Below, piece after piece: positions 7,896 to 13,688 of a stretch of 13,688 nt of DNA; position 1 is the stretch's first letter, and every line of letters begins with the position of its first letter. Below the pieces are notes generated by a model that was not told where the DNA came from, did no database searches, and saw nothing but the letters and a program-made list of their open reading frames with translations. The stretch spans positions 1 to 13,688 of the forward strand of contig JAFAPF010000173.1 of NCBI GenBank assembly GCA_019247245.1, given 5' to 3'. Source of the stretch: Rubrobacter sp. Lineage in GTDB: Bacteria; Actinomycetota; Rubrobacteria; Rubrobacterales; Rubrobacteraceae. Made by a program: the position numbers and the translations under genes.

Positions 7896-8548
7896 CCTCC
7901 GCGAGAGAAGAGATACTCCAGCGCATCCGCCGGGCCACGTACGATGTCCCGAAGGAAGAACGCCCCGAGGACGTGCCCGTAGAGTGCGGCTACCGCAAAA
8001 AAGACGACGCCCCACGCGAGGAGATGATCGAACACTTCGCCGAGAACGTGACCGAGTACGAGGCCACCGTGCGGCGTGTAAGCGAAGCTGGTCTGAAGGA
8101 AGCCATAACCCAGACCTGCCAGGAACGGGACATACGAAGGCTCGTCGTCCCTCCCGGCGTTCCGGAAGGTTGGCTCCCGGACAGCGTGGAGGCATTGCGC
8201 GACGATACCGGAACCCTACTCACAAACCAGGAGCTCGATGAGAGCGATGGCGTCCTCACCGGCTGCGCTCTGGGCATCGCACAGACCGGTACTATCGTGC
8301 TCGACGCCGGGGAGGGACAGGGCCGGAGGGCGCTCACGCTTCTGCCCGACTATCACCTGTGCGTGGTGCGCGAGGAACAGATCGTAGGCCTCGTACCCCA
8401 GGCCTTCGCGTGGTTAGCGGACGCTGTGAAGAGAGAAGGCCGGGCCGTAACCTTCATCTCTGGGCCTTCGGCGACCTCGGATATAGAGCTGGACCGGGTC
8501 GAGGGTGTACACGGCCCCCGCACCCTGGAGGTGATTATCGCCGGCTAA
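7892..8548 (+). CDS. lutC: LutC, LUD-domain lactate utilization protein
   Basis: Third subunit of the LutABC complex, a single LUD domain without iron-sulfur motifs. The glycine-rich core GCALGIAQTGTIVLDAGEG (from residue 124) followed by RRALTLLPDYHLCVV is typical. I start it at GTG 7892, which overlaps the lutB stop in GTGA just as lutB overlaps lutA, and gives MTSAREEILQRIRRA, the usual family beginning (218 aa). GTG 7868 would add eight residues. The ribosome site is weak, consistent with translational coupling. The gene ends 34 nt before a convergent small gene. Confidence 0.93.
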   Translation: MTSAREEILQRIRRATYDVPKEERPEDVPVECGYRKKDDAPREEMIEHFAENVTEYEATVRRVSEAGLKEAITQTCQERDIRRLVVPPGVPEGWLPDSVEALRDDTGTLLTNQELDESDGVLTGCALGIAQTGTIVLDAGEGQGRRALTLLPDYHLCVVREEQIVGLVPQAFAWLADAVKREGRAVTFISGPSATSDIELDRVEGVHGPRTLEVIIAG

Positions 8549-8561
8549 CGGAAGATCAAAT

Positions 8562-8576
8562 AAGGTTCGACCTTCT
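8562..8576. terminator. Possible bidirectional terminator between lutC and the 64-aa gene
   Basis: AAGGT-TCG-ACCTT forms a 5-bp hairpin in the 34-nt gap between two convergent stops. On the minus strand it is followed by ATTTGATCTT, on the plus strand by CTCTTGTGT, so both sides are only moderately T-rich. The position is right, but the stem is short. Confidence 0.33.
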
Positions 8577-8582
8577 CTTGTG

Positions 8583-8777
8583 TCAGTCGAGCTCCTTCAG
8601 CCACAGGGCAGGATCGGCGTCCACCAGGGACGCCCAGTCTTTGCGGTCATCCCTCTCTTTACGGACCGTGTCCTGGGAACCGGCGATCGGGGACATATTG
8701 CCGGCTAGAGTCCGTCCCTGTGTACCCTTCATCCCCACCACGTCAGGCGCACTCGACTTAGCCGGTGTAGTCTCCAT
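8583..8777 (-). CDS. Small hydrophilic hypothetical protein
   Basis: A 64-aa protein with no family that I recognise. It is low in hydrophobic residues for the first 40 positions, rich in Gly, Ser, Thr and charged residues, and ends with a Trp-containing acidic tail (DADPALWLKELD) that could be a short peptide-binding helix. AAGGAG lies 6 nt before the ATG, a strong ribosome site, which supports a real gene. The opposite strand holds only an overlapping extension of lutC in another frame. It is convergent with lutC and lies downstream of the other minus-strand small genes, separated from them by 193 bp with a possible -10 (TATAAG, 8887-8882 on the minus strand). Confidence 0.52.
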   Translation of the reverse strand: METTPAKSSAPDVVGMKGTQGRTLAGNMSPIAGSQDTVRKERDDRKDWASLVDADPALWLKELD

Positions 8778-8970
8778 CGCTCTCTCCTTCCCTAGACCGG
8801 TACTTACCTACCTGGAACCGTAACTCCCTCTAACCGCCAGGCCTGGCCAGGCTCTGAATCTCACCGATCACAGCCACCGGACTTATACAATACCCTTCTA
8901 GTATGCCTTGTGATCGCTTTCTGCGCGCTCATCCTGAACCCCGATCTCTGAGGAACGAGTCTACGAAGCT

Positions 8971-9300
8971 CTACCGATAAACGGGGCTCGTCAACCAGTC
9001 TCTTGCCGTGAGAGGCTCCGGAAGGGGATTGAGCAGGACCCGCTTGACGTTCGCACAAAGTCCGAACAGCAACGAGACCATCTCGCCCGCAGAGCACTCC
9101 CTGACACACCAGCTTTCTCCGAGAGCGGCGGATGGAAGGAACCTTTGAGCCGCCTCTGCGGAAGAGAACACCGGCAGTACCTGTTCGCCGGATTTCAAAG
9201 GGATAGGCAGCAGCTTCAAGCCACACATCTTGTGACGAACGAGCACGTATGGTGAGAGCTTCCCACGTTCGACGGAGCTCCGCGGTGCGTCTACTATCAT
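8971..9300 (-). CDS. Conserved-looking small protein of unknown function
   Basis: A 109-aa protein that I cannot assign. It has alternating beta-like and helical segments (VLPVFSSAEAAQRFL, then a W-x-V pair, then VKRVLLNPLPEPL), the general pattern of small SseB-like or uptake-free cytosolic proteins, but no diagnostic motif. I chose the ATG at 9300 because GAGGAG lies 6-7 nt before it, almost identical to the ribosome site of the next gene upstream. An ATG at 9360 would add 20 residues, has its own AGGAAG and sits just after the upstream stop, so the longer form cannot be excluded. It lies in a tandem minus-strand series with the zinc-ribbon-like genes. Confidence 0.6.
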   Translation of the reverse strand: MIVDAPRSSVERGKLSPYVLVRHKMCGLKLLPIPLKSGEQVLPVFSSAEAAQRFLPSAALGESWCVRECSAGEMVSLLFGLCANVKRVLLNPLPEPLTARDWLTSPVYR

Positions 9301-9369
9301 AGATCTCTCCTCTGCGCGATCTTCAGCCCAGGCCTGCCTGTAGCGCCCAGGAACCGGCATTCCCCTTCC

Positions 9370-9666
9370 TCAACGCGCGTACTCCAACCGTGTGTAGTAC
9401 TCCTCACGCGCCTCTTTGCCCTCAAGCCACTTGAGACAATCGTCCAACCACGAGTAGCGACGCTCCTCTTCACGGCTTGGGATTTCCCAGTACCCGTACC
9501 CCACGACCTCCGGTTCGCTGATGGCAAGGCGACCGGCAAGGGTAAACTTCTCCCCGCAGTTACACTCGAAGACAATACGTCCGGCATTCCGGACCGTCAT
9601 GGAGCCTAGAAGAACCAGCCTCTCACCACAATCGCACTTGAGGATGTTACCCTCCGAACGCCTCAC
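9370..9666 (-). CDS. Small protein with two Cys-x-Cys-Gly-Glu motifs
   Basis: A 98-aa protein with an internal duplication: KCDCGERLVLLG (C11, C13) and ECNCGEKFTLAG (C35, C37), 24 residues apart. Four cysteines in two knuckles fit one zinc site, giving a zinc-ribbon fold (inference). The remainder is acidic, with Trp- and Tyr-rich segments (YSWLDDCLKWLEG). GTG 9666 is preferred because AGAGGAG precedes it by 7 nt; ATG 9711 is a possible longer start. The same CGEKxTLxG motif appears in the next gene upstream, so the two are probably related by duplication. Binding partner and role are unknown. Confidence 0.68.
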   Translation of the reverse strand: MRRSEGNILKCDCGERLVLLGSMTVRNAGRIVFECNCGEKFTLAGRLAISEPEVVGYGYWEIPSREEERRYSWLDDCLKWLEGKEAREEYYTRLEYAR

Positions 9667-9807
9667 GCGCGTTCTCCTCTGCGCACCATGAGCACCGTCG
9701 TAGGCTACCATTGCACCTCGCGACAATGCGCGTTTCTCATGCGCTCTACCTCGCCCCTCATAAAACCGCTTCCATCGTACCCCGTCTACTCACGGTCAGA
9801 TGCTACT

Positions 9808-10101
9808 TCAACAAGGTATCCCGGCATCTTCACGGTCTCTAACGTAGCGCCAGGGGTGGAGGATTTCGTCCCCTAACTGTTGGTGGCCCACCACCTCTTC
9901 CTCTTCTTGGAGCACGGCTGCGTGATCCACCCCGCACCAGCGGCAGATGGTTACGGGGCCGGTGAGGGTCAGCTTCTCACCACAATCGCACTCCACGATG
10001 ATGCGCTTGGGGCACCACCTATAGACCTTACCGAACCCCACCTCCTGAACCTCGTAGTGCCCCTCGGTGCACTCGATGACACGTTCATCTACGGTGCTCA
10101 T
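9808..10101 (-). CDS. Zinc-ribbon-like small protein
   Basis: A 97-aa protein with VECDCGEKLTLTG (C38, C40) and CRWCG (C53, C56), the spacing of a zinc ribbon, plus C11, C30 and H60. The tail LGDEILHPWRY resembles small Rubrobacter proteins as I remember them. AAGGAG lies 7 nt before the ATG at 10101. It is the first gene of the minus-strand small-gene series and has the best promoter in the window (TTGACA-16-TAGGGT) with phased TTAAG repeats upstream. Such an arrangement points to activated, condition-dependent expression (inference). No enzymatic motif is visible. Confidence 0.75.
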   Translation of the reverse strand: MSTVDERVIECTEGHYEVQEVGFGKVYRWCPKRIIVECDCGEKLTLTGPVTICRWCGVDHAAVLQEEEEVVGHQQLGDEILHPWRYVRDREDAGIPC

Positions 10102-10168
10102 TCAGATACTCCTTCCCCATTCCCCCCAGACGTATCTGTTGATTAGTATGCTACTATTGTTCCTATGT

Positions 10169-10196
10169 ACCCTACCACCGTTCCATTAGCTGTCAA
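10169..10196 (-). promoter_or_regulatory. Promoter of the zinc-ribbon-like gene
   Basis: On the minus strand a perfect -35 box TTGACA (10196-10191) is followed after 16 bp by TAGGGT (10174-10169), an acceptable TAnnnT -10. Transcription would start near 10163, about 60 nt before the ATG. Confidence 0.58.
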
Positions 10197-10213
10197 GACC
10201 TCTCAAACGGGTA

Positions 10214-10239
10214 CTTAACAGTGCTTAATCAAACCTTAA
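10214..10239 (-). promoter_or_regulatory. Three phased TTAAG direct repeats (activator site)
   Basis: TTAAG occurs at 10239-10235, 10228-10224 and 10218-10214 on the minus strand, with periods of 11 and 10 bp, i.e. on one face of the helix. The last copy ends 17 bp before the -35 box. OmpR/PhoB-family regulators bind direct repeats with this spacing, so an activator site is likely; its regulator is unknown. Confidence 0.45.
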
Positions 10240-10304
10240 TTGTCGCTTCACAGCCAGAGCACTCGCAGTTCAGCGGGGAGTACGGTGTCTGCACATGACG
10301 GGCA

Positions 10305-10317
10305 GAGCCGAAGGCTC
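10305..10317 (-). terminator. Hairpin downstream of the cysteine hydrolase gene
   Basis: GAGCC-TTC-GGCTC on the minus strand lies 14 nt after the stop of the hydrolase gene. It is a compact GC-rich hairpin with a three-base loop, but no T-tract follows, so it could be a weak terminator or a 3'-end stabiliser. Confidence 0.28.
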
Positions 10318-10331
10318 GCAGAGGGAGGATC

Positions 10332-10934
10332 TTAGACGTCCACGGTAATGGCTCTGCTCTGCGTTATCTTTCCGTTAAAGAGAAAGGAAGTCTGTCGCAG
10401 CGAGGACTCCAGGTCGAAGGGCTCGAGGGCGGAGGTGGCGTCTTTGGGTATAGTCACTTTGAACCACCTGAGGGCGGCGCTGGCGGCGGTGTAATGGACG
10501 CAGATGTTGGCGACCGTGCCACAGAGGATCAAAGTGTCCATGTTCCAGGTACGCAAGAAATGGTCCAGGTGCGTACCGTAGAAGGCGTCGTAGCGGACCT
10601 TGCGGATAACGAGCTCATCCTCTAGGGGCCGCAGCTCGTCCACTATCTGCCATCCCCAGCTATCTTCGCGTACGTGCTCCGGCCAGATCTCCCACTCCGG
10701 ATCCCCCTCATTGTGCGTATCTTGTGTAAAGATAACCTTCATCCCGGATCCCCGGGCGAGGGCGAGGAGGCCCTTGATCTTAGGGATCGTAGCCTCCGCA
10801 TCCGGAACGACGAGCGTACCTCCCTTCTTCACAAAGTCGTTCTGCATATCCACAACGATGAGGGCCGTCTTCGAAGGATCCACCTCGACCTCTTCGTGCA
10901 TCTCGTAACGAGGAACTTCTACTCGTGCGTCCAT
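10332..10934 (-). CDS. Isochorismatase-family cysteine hydrolase, nicotinamidase-like
   Basis: A 200-aa cytosolic amidohydrolase of the isochorismatase/nicotinamidase superfamily. The catalytic triad is complete: Asp29 in LIVVDMQNDF, Lys112 in VIRKVRYDAF and Cys145 in CGTVANICVHYTA, the last preceded by the usual cis-peptide region. QDTHNEGDPEWEIWPEH resembles the metal- and substrate-loop of archaeal and actinobacterial nicotinamidases, which convert nicotinamide to nicotinate for NAD salvage. Ureidoacrylate, biuret or other amide hydrolases in the same superfamily cannot be excluded from sequence alone. AGGAG lies 6-7 nt before the ATG. It stands alone, divergent from gltX and separated by 230 bp from the small genes downstream. 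Confidence 0.88.
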   Translation of the reverse strand: MDARVEVPRYEMHEEVEVDPSKTALIVVDMQNDFVKKGGTLVVPDAEATIPKIKGLLALARGSGMKVIFTQDTHNEGDPEWEIWPEHVREDSWGWQIVDELRPLEDELVIRKVRYDAFYGTHLDHFLRTWNMDTLILCGTVANICVHYTAASAALRWFKVTIPKDATSALEPFDLESSLRQTSFLFNGKITQSRAITVDV

Positions 10935-11122
10935 AGGATGCTCCTTTTGCCAAGCACTGCTTCTCTTTAAGTTTATCCGCTGCGCCGTCTCCTCATCGTG
11001 ACGGGCATCCTCTCGAAGGCGGTGCGTTTCTCAGGCTTAAAAGCCCATTCTCTCACCCAGTAAGAGAGCCAGACGCCAGGACAGAGCTTTCCCGCAGACG
11101 AGCGGTATGTTAGCTTTGGGAT

Positions 11123-12637
11123 ATGAATACGTTACAACAGGTCAGGGTACGCTACGCCCCGAGCCCGACGGGTTCGCTACACGTCGGCGGGGTGAGAACG
11201 GCGCTCTTTAACTGGCTGTTCGCCCGTAAGAACAATGGAACCTTCGTGCTGCGGATAGAGGATACTGACCTCGAGCGCTCTACAGAAGAGTCGGTGGAAC
11301 AGCTCAAGCGTTCTCTACGTTGGATCGGTCTGGAGTGGGGAGAGGGTCCGGAAGTCGAAGGTCCCTACGGACCTTACCGCCAGACGGAACGCTTCGACCT
11401 TTACCGAGAGGCGGCGAAGAAACTCCTCGACTCGGGTGCCGCGTATCATGACTTCGCGACGCCCGAGGAACTCGCCCGATTCCGGGAAGAAACACGGGCC
11501 GTCGGCAGGCAGCCGATCTACACTGGCGGGCTCTACCGCGACATGAACCCCGAAGAGGTGCGACGAAGGATAGAGACCCGGAAGCCGTACACCGTGCGCA
11601 TGAAGACCCCACGCGAAGGCCAGACCGTCGTGCACGACCTTATCCGCGGCCCGGTCGTCTTCGAGAACGCAAACCTGGAAGACTTCGTGTTGATGAAGTC
11701 CTCCAACACCCCGACCTACAACTTCGCGGCGGTGGTGGACGACGCGATGATGAGGATCAGCCACGTCATCCGAGGGGACGACCACCTCTCTAACACGCCG
11801 CGGCAGATCCTTATCTACAAAGCATTGGGCCATGAGCTGCCCGCTTTCGCCCACGTCCCCCAGGTCCTGGGACCCGACAAGAGGAAACTCAGCAAGCGTC
11901 ACGGGGCGGCGAGCGTGGAGGACTTCGCGGCGCAGGGGTACCTGCCGGAGGCGCTCTTCAACTACCTCGCGCTCCTGGGGGCGGGGTACGCGGCGGACGA
12001 GGAGATCTTCACCCCCGACGAGCTCGCCGAAAGGTTCCGTATAGATAGAGTAAGCGGCAACCCGGCGGTGTTCGACGAAAAGAAGCTTATCACCATAAAC
12101 GCCGTCTACCTAAGACGTCAAAGCCCCGAAGAGCTAGCCCTGATCGCCGCCCCCATGCTCATCGAAGCGGAGGTCGCCACCCCCGAGGAGATGCAGCACG
12201 ACATGCCGCGTCTCACAGAGATCATGTCTCTCCTCAGGGACCGTCTGAGCCGCACCGCCGAGATCCCCGAATCCGTCAGCTACTTCTATGGGGCGGAACT
12301 CGAGTACGACCAGGCAGAGTTCGAAAAACAGCTTGGCAAAGAGTTTATCCGGGAGACGTTTCCGGAGCTCCTCTTACGGCTGCAAGCGCTGTCGGAGTGG
12401 ACCGAAGAAGGCATCGAGGAAGCCGTCCGAGGCCTCGCCGCCGAGAAAGAGAAAGGTGCGCGGCACCTGATCCATCCTCTGCGCTTCGTTACGACTGGTC
12501 GTACCGTGAGCGCCGGGCTCTTCGAGACCCTGGCGCTTCTGGGCCGTGAGCGTACTCTACTGCGCATGGAGAAGGCCGTAGAGGAGATGCAGCGACTGCC
12601 TACTTCTAGCTTTGACGAACCGGGAGCTGTCAGTTAA
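11123..12637 (+). CDS. gltX: Glutamyl-tRNA synthetase
   Basis: Class I aminoacyl-tRNA synthetase that attaches glutamate to tRNA-Glu. The 504-aa protein has the ATP-binding HIGH-equivalent H20-V-G-G within YAPSPTGSLHVGGVRTALFN, the family motif DDHLSNTPRQ, and the KMSKS-equivalent K255-L-S-K-R within DKRKLSKRHGA. The C-terminal anticodon-binding part (about 330-500) is helical and of normal length. In bacteria lacking GlnRS this enzyme also mischarges tRNA-Gln for amidation, but that cannot be judged here. The ribosome site before ATG 11123 is poor (TTTGGGAT), and TATGTT at 11106-11111 would give a very short leader. The cognate tRNA follows 22 nt after the stop. Confidence 0.97.
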   Translation: MNTLQQVRVRYAPSPTGSLHVGGVRTALFNWLFARKNNGTFVLRIEDTDLERSTEESVEQLKRSLRWIGLEWGEGPEVEGPYGPYRQTERFDLYREAAKKLLDSGAAYHDFATPEELARFREETRAVGRQPIYTGGLYRDMNPEEVRRRIETRKPYTVRMKTPREGQTVVHDLIRGPVVFENANLEDFVLMKSSNTPTYNFAAVVDDAMMRISHVIRGDDHLSNTPRQILIYKALGHELPAFAHVPQVLGPDKRKLSKRHGAASVEDFAAQGYLPEALFNYLALLGAGYAADEEIFTPDELAERFRIDRVSGNPAVFDEKKLITINAVYLRRQSPEELALIAAPMLIEAEVATPEEMQHDMPRLTEIMSLLRDRLSRTAEIPESVSYFYGAELEYDQAEFEKQLGKEFIRETFPELLLRLQALSEWTEEGIEEAVRGLAAEKEKGARHLIHPLRFVTTGRTVSAGLFETLALLGRERTLLRMEKAVEEMQRLPTSSFDEPGAVS

Positions 12638-12659
12638 ACTCGCTTTTCGGCCCGCTCGG

Positions 12660-12732
12660 GGCCCCATCGTCTAGAGGCCTAGGACATCGCCCTCTCACGG
12701 CGAAAACCGGGGTTCGAATCCCCGTGGGGTCA
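12660..12732 (+). tRNA. tRNA-Glu (anticodon CTC)
   Basis: A complete 73-nt cloverleaf. The acceptor arm pairs GGCCCCA with TGGGGTC (one G-U at 2-71), the D arm has TCTAGAGGCCTAGGA, the anticodon loop is CTCTCAC on a CGCC/GGCG stem plus a T-A pair, and the T arm is CGGGG-TTCGAAT-CCCCG. Discriminator A; CCA is not encoded. It lies 22 nt after gltX on the same strand. Confidence 0.97.
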
Positions 12733-12737
12733 TTATG

Positions 12738-12765
12738 AAAAGCTAGCTTCAGAGCGGGCTTTTTC
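12738..12765 (+). terminator. Rho-independent-like terminator after tRNA-Glu
   Basis: AAAAGC (12738-12743) pairs with GCTTTT (12758-12763), with an inner GCT-TCAG-AGC helix and a small internal loop, and runs into TTTTTC. AGCGGGC (12753-12759) can alternatively pair with GCCCGCT (12650-12656) just before the tRNA, enclosing it in a long-range stem followed by five T. Either form ends the gltX-tRNA transcript. Confidence 0.55.
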
Positions 12766-13015
12766 TATGTTAGATACGCCGGATCAATCGTTAAGGTGAA
12801 CAAGGTTACAACATCCTTAACGCCATGCAGTGTCCCCGCGTAGTCGTCAAATGCTACTCAGGTTATGAACCTTCTTCGCAACTGCTCCAACCTTCCTCCC
12901 AATCTATTAGCCTGATTCTTCCTTTCCTCCCGGTGCTCGTCGCACCAACGTCTCAACTATCCTTTCCGTATCCGCGCACCTTCTGCCGGACACGCAGACC
13001 TAAGCTGCAAAAGCG
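12766..13015. other. Gene-free stretch after tRNA-Glu
   Basis: No credible gene is seen in these 250 bp. It holds an inverted repeat with 8-bp arms (CGTTAAGG at 12789-12796, CCTTAACG at 12815-12822) and a long pyrimidine-rich run on the plus strand (about 12868-12935). An open frame at 12825-13112 has no ribosome site and an amino-acid make-up unlike a protein. It may be decayed coding DNA, since the next segments also look damaged. Confidence 0.5.
12789..12822. repeat. Inverted repeat CGTTAAGG / CCTTAACG
   Basis: Perfect 8-bp arms around an 18-bp centre. No T-tract follows on either strand, so a simple terminator is unlikely; it may be a protein-binding dyad or a stable RNA end. Confidence 0.4.
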
Positions 13016-13189
13016 ATGCAGGATGCGCAGGAGTATTTTCCTAGCAACCCGTCCCAAGAGCTGGGAGACGGCGCTGCGGAGTACTACGGGAGACGCTATG
13101 ATAAATCTATGATAAATAATTGCATATTGGCTTGGTACTACGAGCAGATATCCTTACCAGAAGGCGTTGGAGCTGGAGTAAAAGCCTAA
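13016..13189 (+). CDS. Short open frame, possibly a gene fragment
   Basis: A 57-codon frame from ATG 13016 to TAA 13187-13189 whose composition looks protein-like (QDAQEYFPSNPSQELGDGAA, then EYYGRRYDKS, then AWYYEQISLPEGVGAGVKA). An in-frame TAA lies 15 nt upstream, and no Shine-Dalgarno site precedes the ATG, so it may be the surviving end of a broken gene rather than a functional one. A perfect 11-bp tandem duplication (13096-13117) inside it shifts the frame: with one copy the frame would end after YDK at a TAA. No family recognised. Confidence 0.35.
   Translation: MQDAQEYFPSNPSQELGDGAAEYYGRRYDKSMINNCILAWYYEQISLPEGVGAGVKA
13096..13117 (+). repeat. Perfect 11-bp tandem duplication
   Basis: CTATGATAAAT is present twice in direct tandem with no spacer (13096-13106 and 13107-13117). 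It looks like a recent replication slip and changes the reading frame of the short open frame around it. Confidence 0.85.
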
Positions 13190-13266
13190 CGTGGCAAGGC
13201 ATTCTCTAGAAAAGGCTGTTTGGAAACCTTGAGGCCGCCCTTATCGTTTCTAGGTATGATTAGCTC

Positions 13267-13688
13267 ATAATCGTAGACAACGCCATCTACGTCGATGGAC
13301 ACCGGGTTGCAGAACCAAATTCTTTACGAGAGACCTGCGAGACGCGTCGAGAGTTCGGAGGGATAGCCTGGATTGGTGTCTATAGGCCCTCCGAGGAGGA
13401 GTTCGAGCGATCGCCGAGGAGTTCGATCTACAACCCTTGGCGGTTGAGGACGCGATCAAAGCTCACCAGAGGCCAGAACTGGAGCGCTACGGCGAGACGC
13501 TCTTCGTAGTGCTCAAGGCTGCTCGATACCTGGATGAGTCAGAGACGTTGGAGTTCAGTGAGATCCACGTCTTTATAGGAGAGAACTTCGTAATCACGGT
13601 ACGCCATGGTGAGGCCTCGACTTTGAGCGAGGTGCGCAGGCGGCTTGAGACCGAGCCCGAGCTCTTGCGCAGGGGTCCTGCAGCGATC
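13267..13688 (+). pseudogene. corA: CorA-family metal ion transporter, frameshifted and 3' partial
   Basis: Remains of the cytosolic N-terminal domain of a CorA-type magnesium/cobalt channel. The first segment (from 13267) reads IIVDNAIYVDGHRVAEPNS through GGIAWIGVYRPSEEEFE; the second (from 13407) reads AIAEEFDLQPLAVEDAIKAH, then RYGETLFVVLKAARYLDE, SEIHVFIGENFVITVRHGE and continues open to the right edge. The two are in different frames: one base is missing at about 13406-13407, where GAGCG should probably be GAGGCG. The first segment also lacks any ATG, GTG or TTG: an in-frame TAG (13261) is followed by CTC and then ATA where ATG is expected. The membrane part with its GMN motif lies outside. 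Two lesions favour a true pseudogene, but a sequencing error for either cannot be excluded. Confidence 0.8.

Noticed and set aside
7173..8195. 340-codon minus-strand frame opposite lutB and lutC
   Set aside because: It covers the two well-identified plus-strand genes; its Arg/Pro-rich composition is typical of antisense frames.
8359..8823. 154-codon plus-strand frame over the end of lutC
   Set aside because: It lies out of frame inside lutC, has no ribosome site, and overlaps the better-supported minus-strand small gene.
8836..8851. GCCAGGCCTGGC palindrome overlapping CCTGGCCAGG
   Set aside because: Short GC-rich palindromes are expected by chance here; no T-tract, no promoter geometry.
13190..13266. 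Magnesium riboswitch (M-box) before corA
   Set aside because: The stretch is too short and I do not see the conserved M-box segments; only a generic inverted repeat is present.
12660..13688. Integrative element in tRNA-Glu
   Set aside because: No integrase, and no repeat of the tRNA 3' end is visible downstream within the window.
1..13688. CRISPR array, insertion sequence, toxin-antitoxin or phage genes
   Set aside because: No regularly spaced repeats, transposase motifs, terminal inverted repeats or recognisable defence proteins were found.

Overview
The window looks like a chromosomal segment from a Rubrobacter-like actinobacterium. The evidence is moderately high GC, frequent GTG/TTG starts, GTGA overlaps between operon genes, and small Cys-x-Cys-Gly-Glu proteins of a kind I associate with Rubrobacter. 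This placement is from recollection of protein families, not from a search, and the GC looks lower than in the best-known Rubrobacter genomes.

Left part (2-5019, plus strand): a signalling block. It opens inside a large CheB-CheR-PAS-coiled coil-PAS fusion whose 5' end is outside the window. A GAF-PAS-HisKA_3 histidine kinase follows, and its stop overlaps the TTG start of a NarL/LuxR-type response regulator. Kinase and regulator form a classical pair. The fusion probably feeds into them, but no chemoreceptor or CheA is visible.

Middle part (5041-8548): a small Cys-rich gene on the minus strand, then a regulatory stretch of about 430 bp with a promoter candidate and two inverted repeats, then lutA-lutB-lutC on the plus strand. 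LutABC is the iron-sulfur lactate oxidation complex. Both internal junctions are 4-base GTGA overlaps, and start codons were chosen accordingly.

Right-middle part (8583-10934): a run of small minus-strand genes, each with a strong Shine-Dalgarno site: a 64-aa hydrophilic protein, a 109-aa unknown and two zinc-ribbon-like proteins. The upstream one has a TTGACA promoter preceded by three helically phased TTAAG repeats. An isochorismatase-family cysteine hydrolase (nicotinamidase-like) lies further upstream.

Right part (11123-13688): gltX (glutamyl-tRNA synthetase) is followed after 22 nt by tRNA-Glu(CTC) and a terminator, so charging enzyme and substrate tRNA may be co-transcribed. Beyond lies about 500 bp of weakly coding or degraded DNA with an 11-bp tandem duplication. 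The last feature is a CorA-type metal transporter reading frame with no usable start codon and a 1-nt deletion, so it is either a pseudogene or a sequence error. It runs off the right edge.
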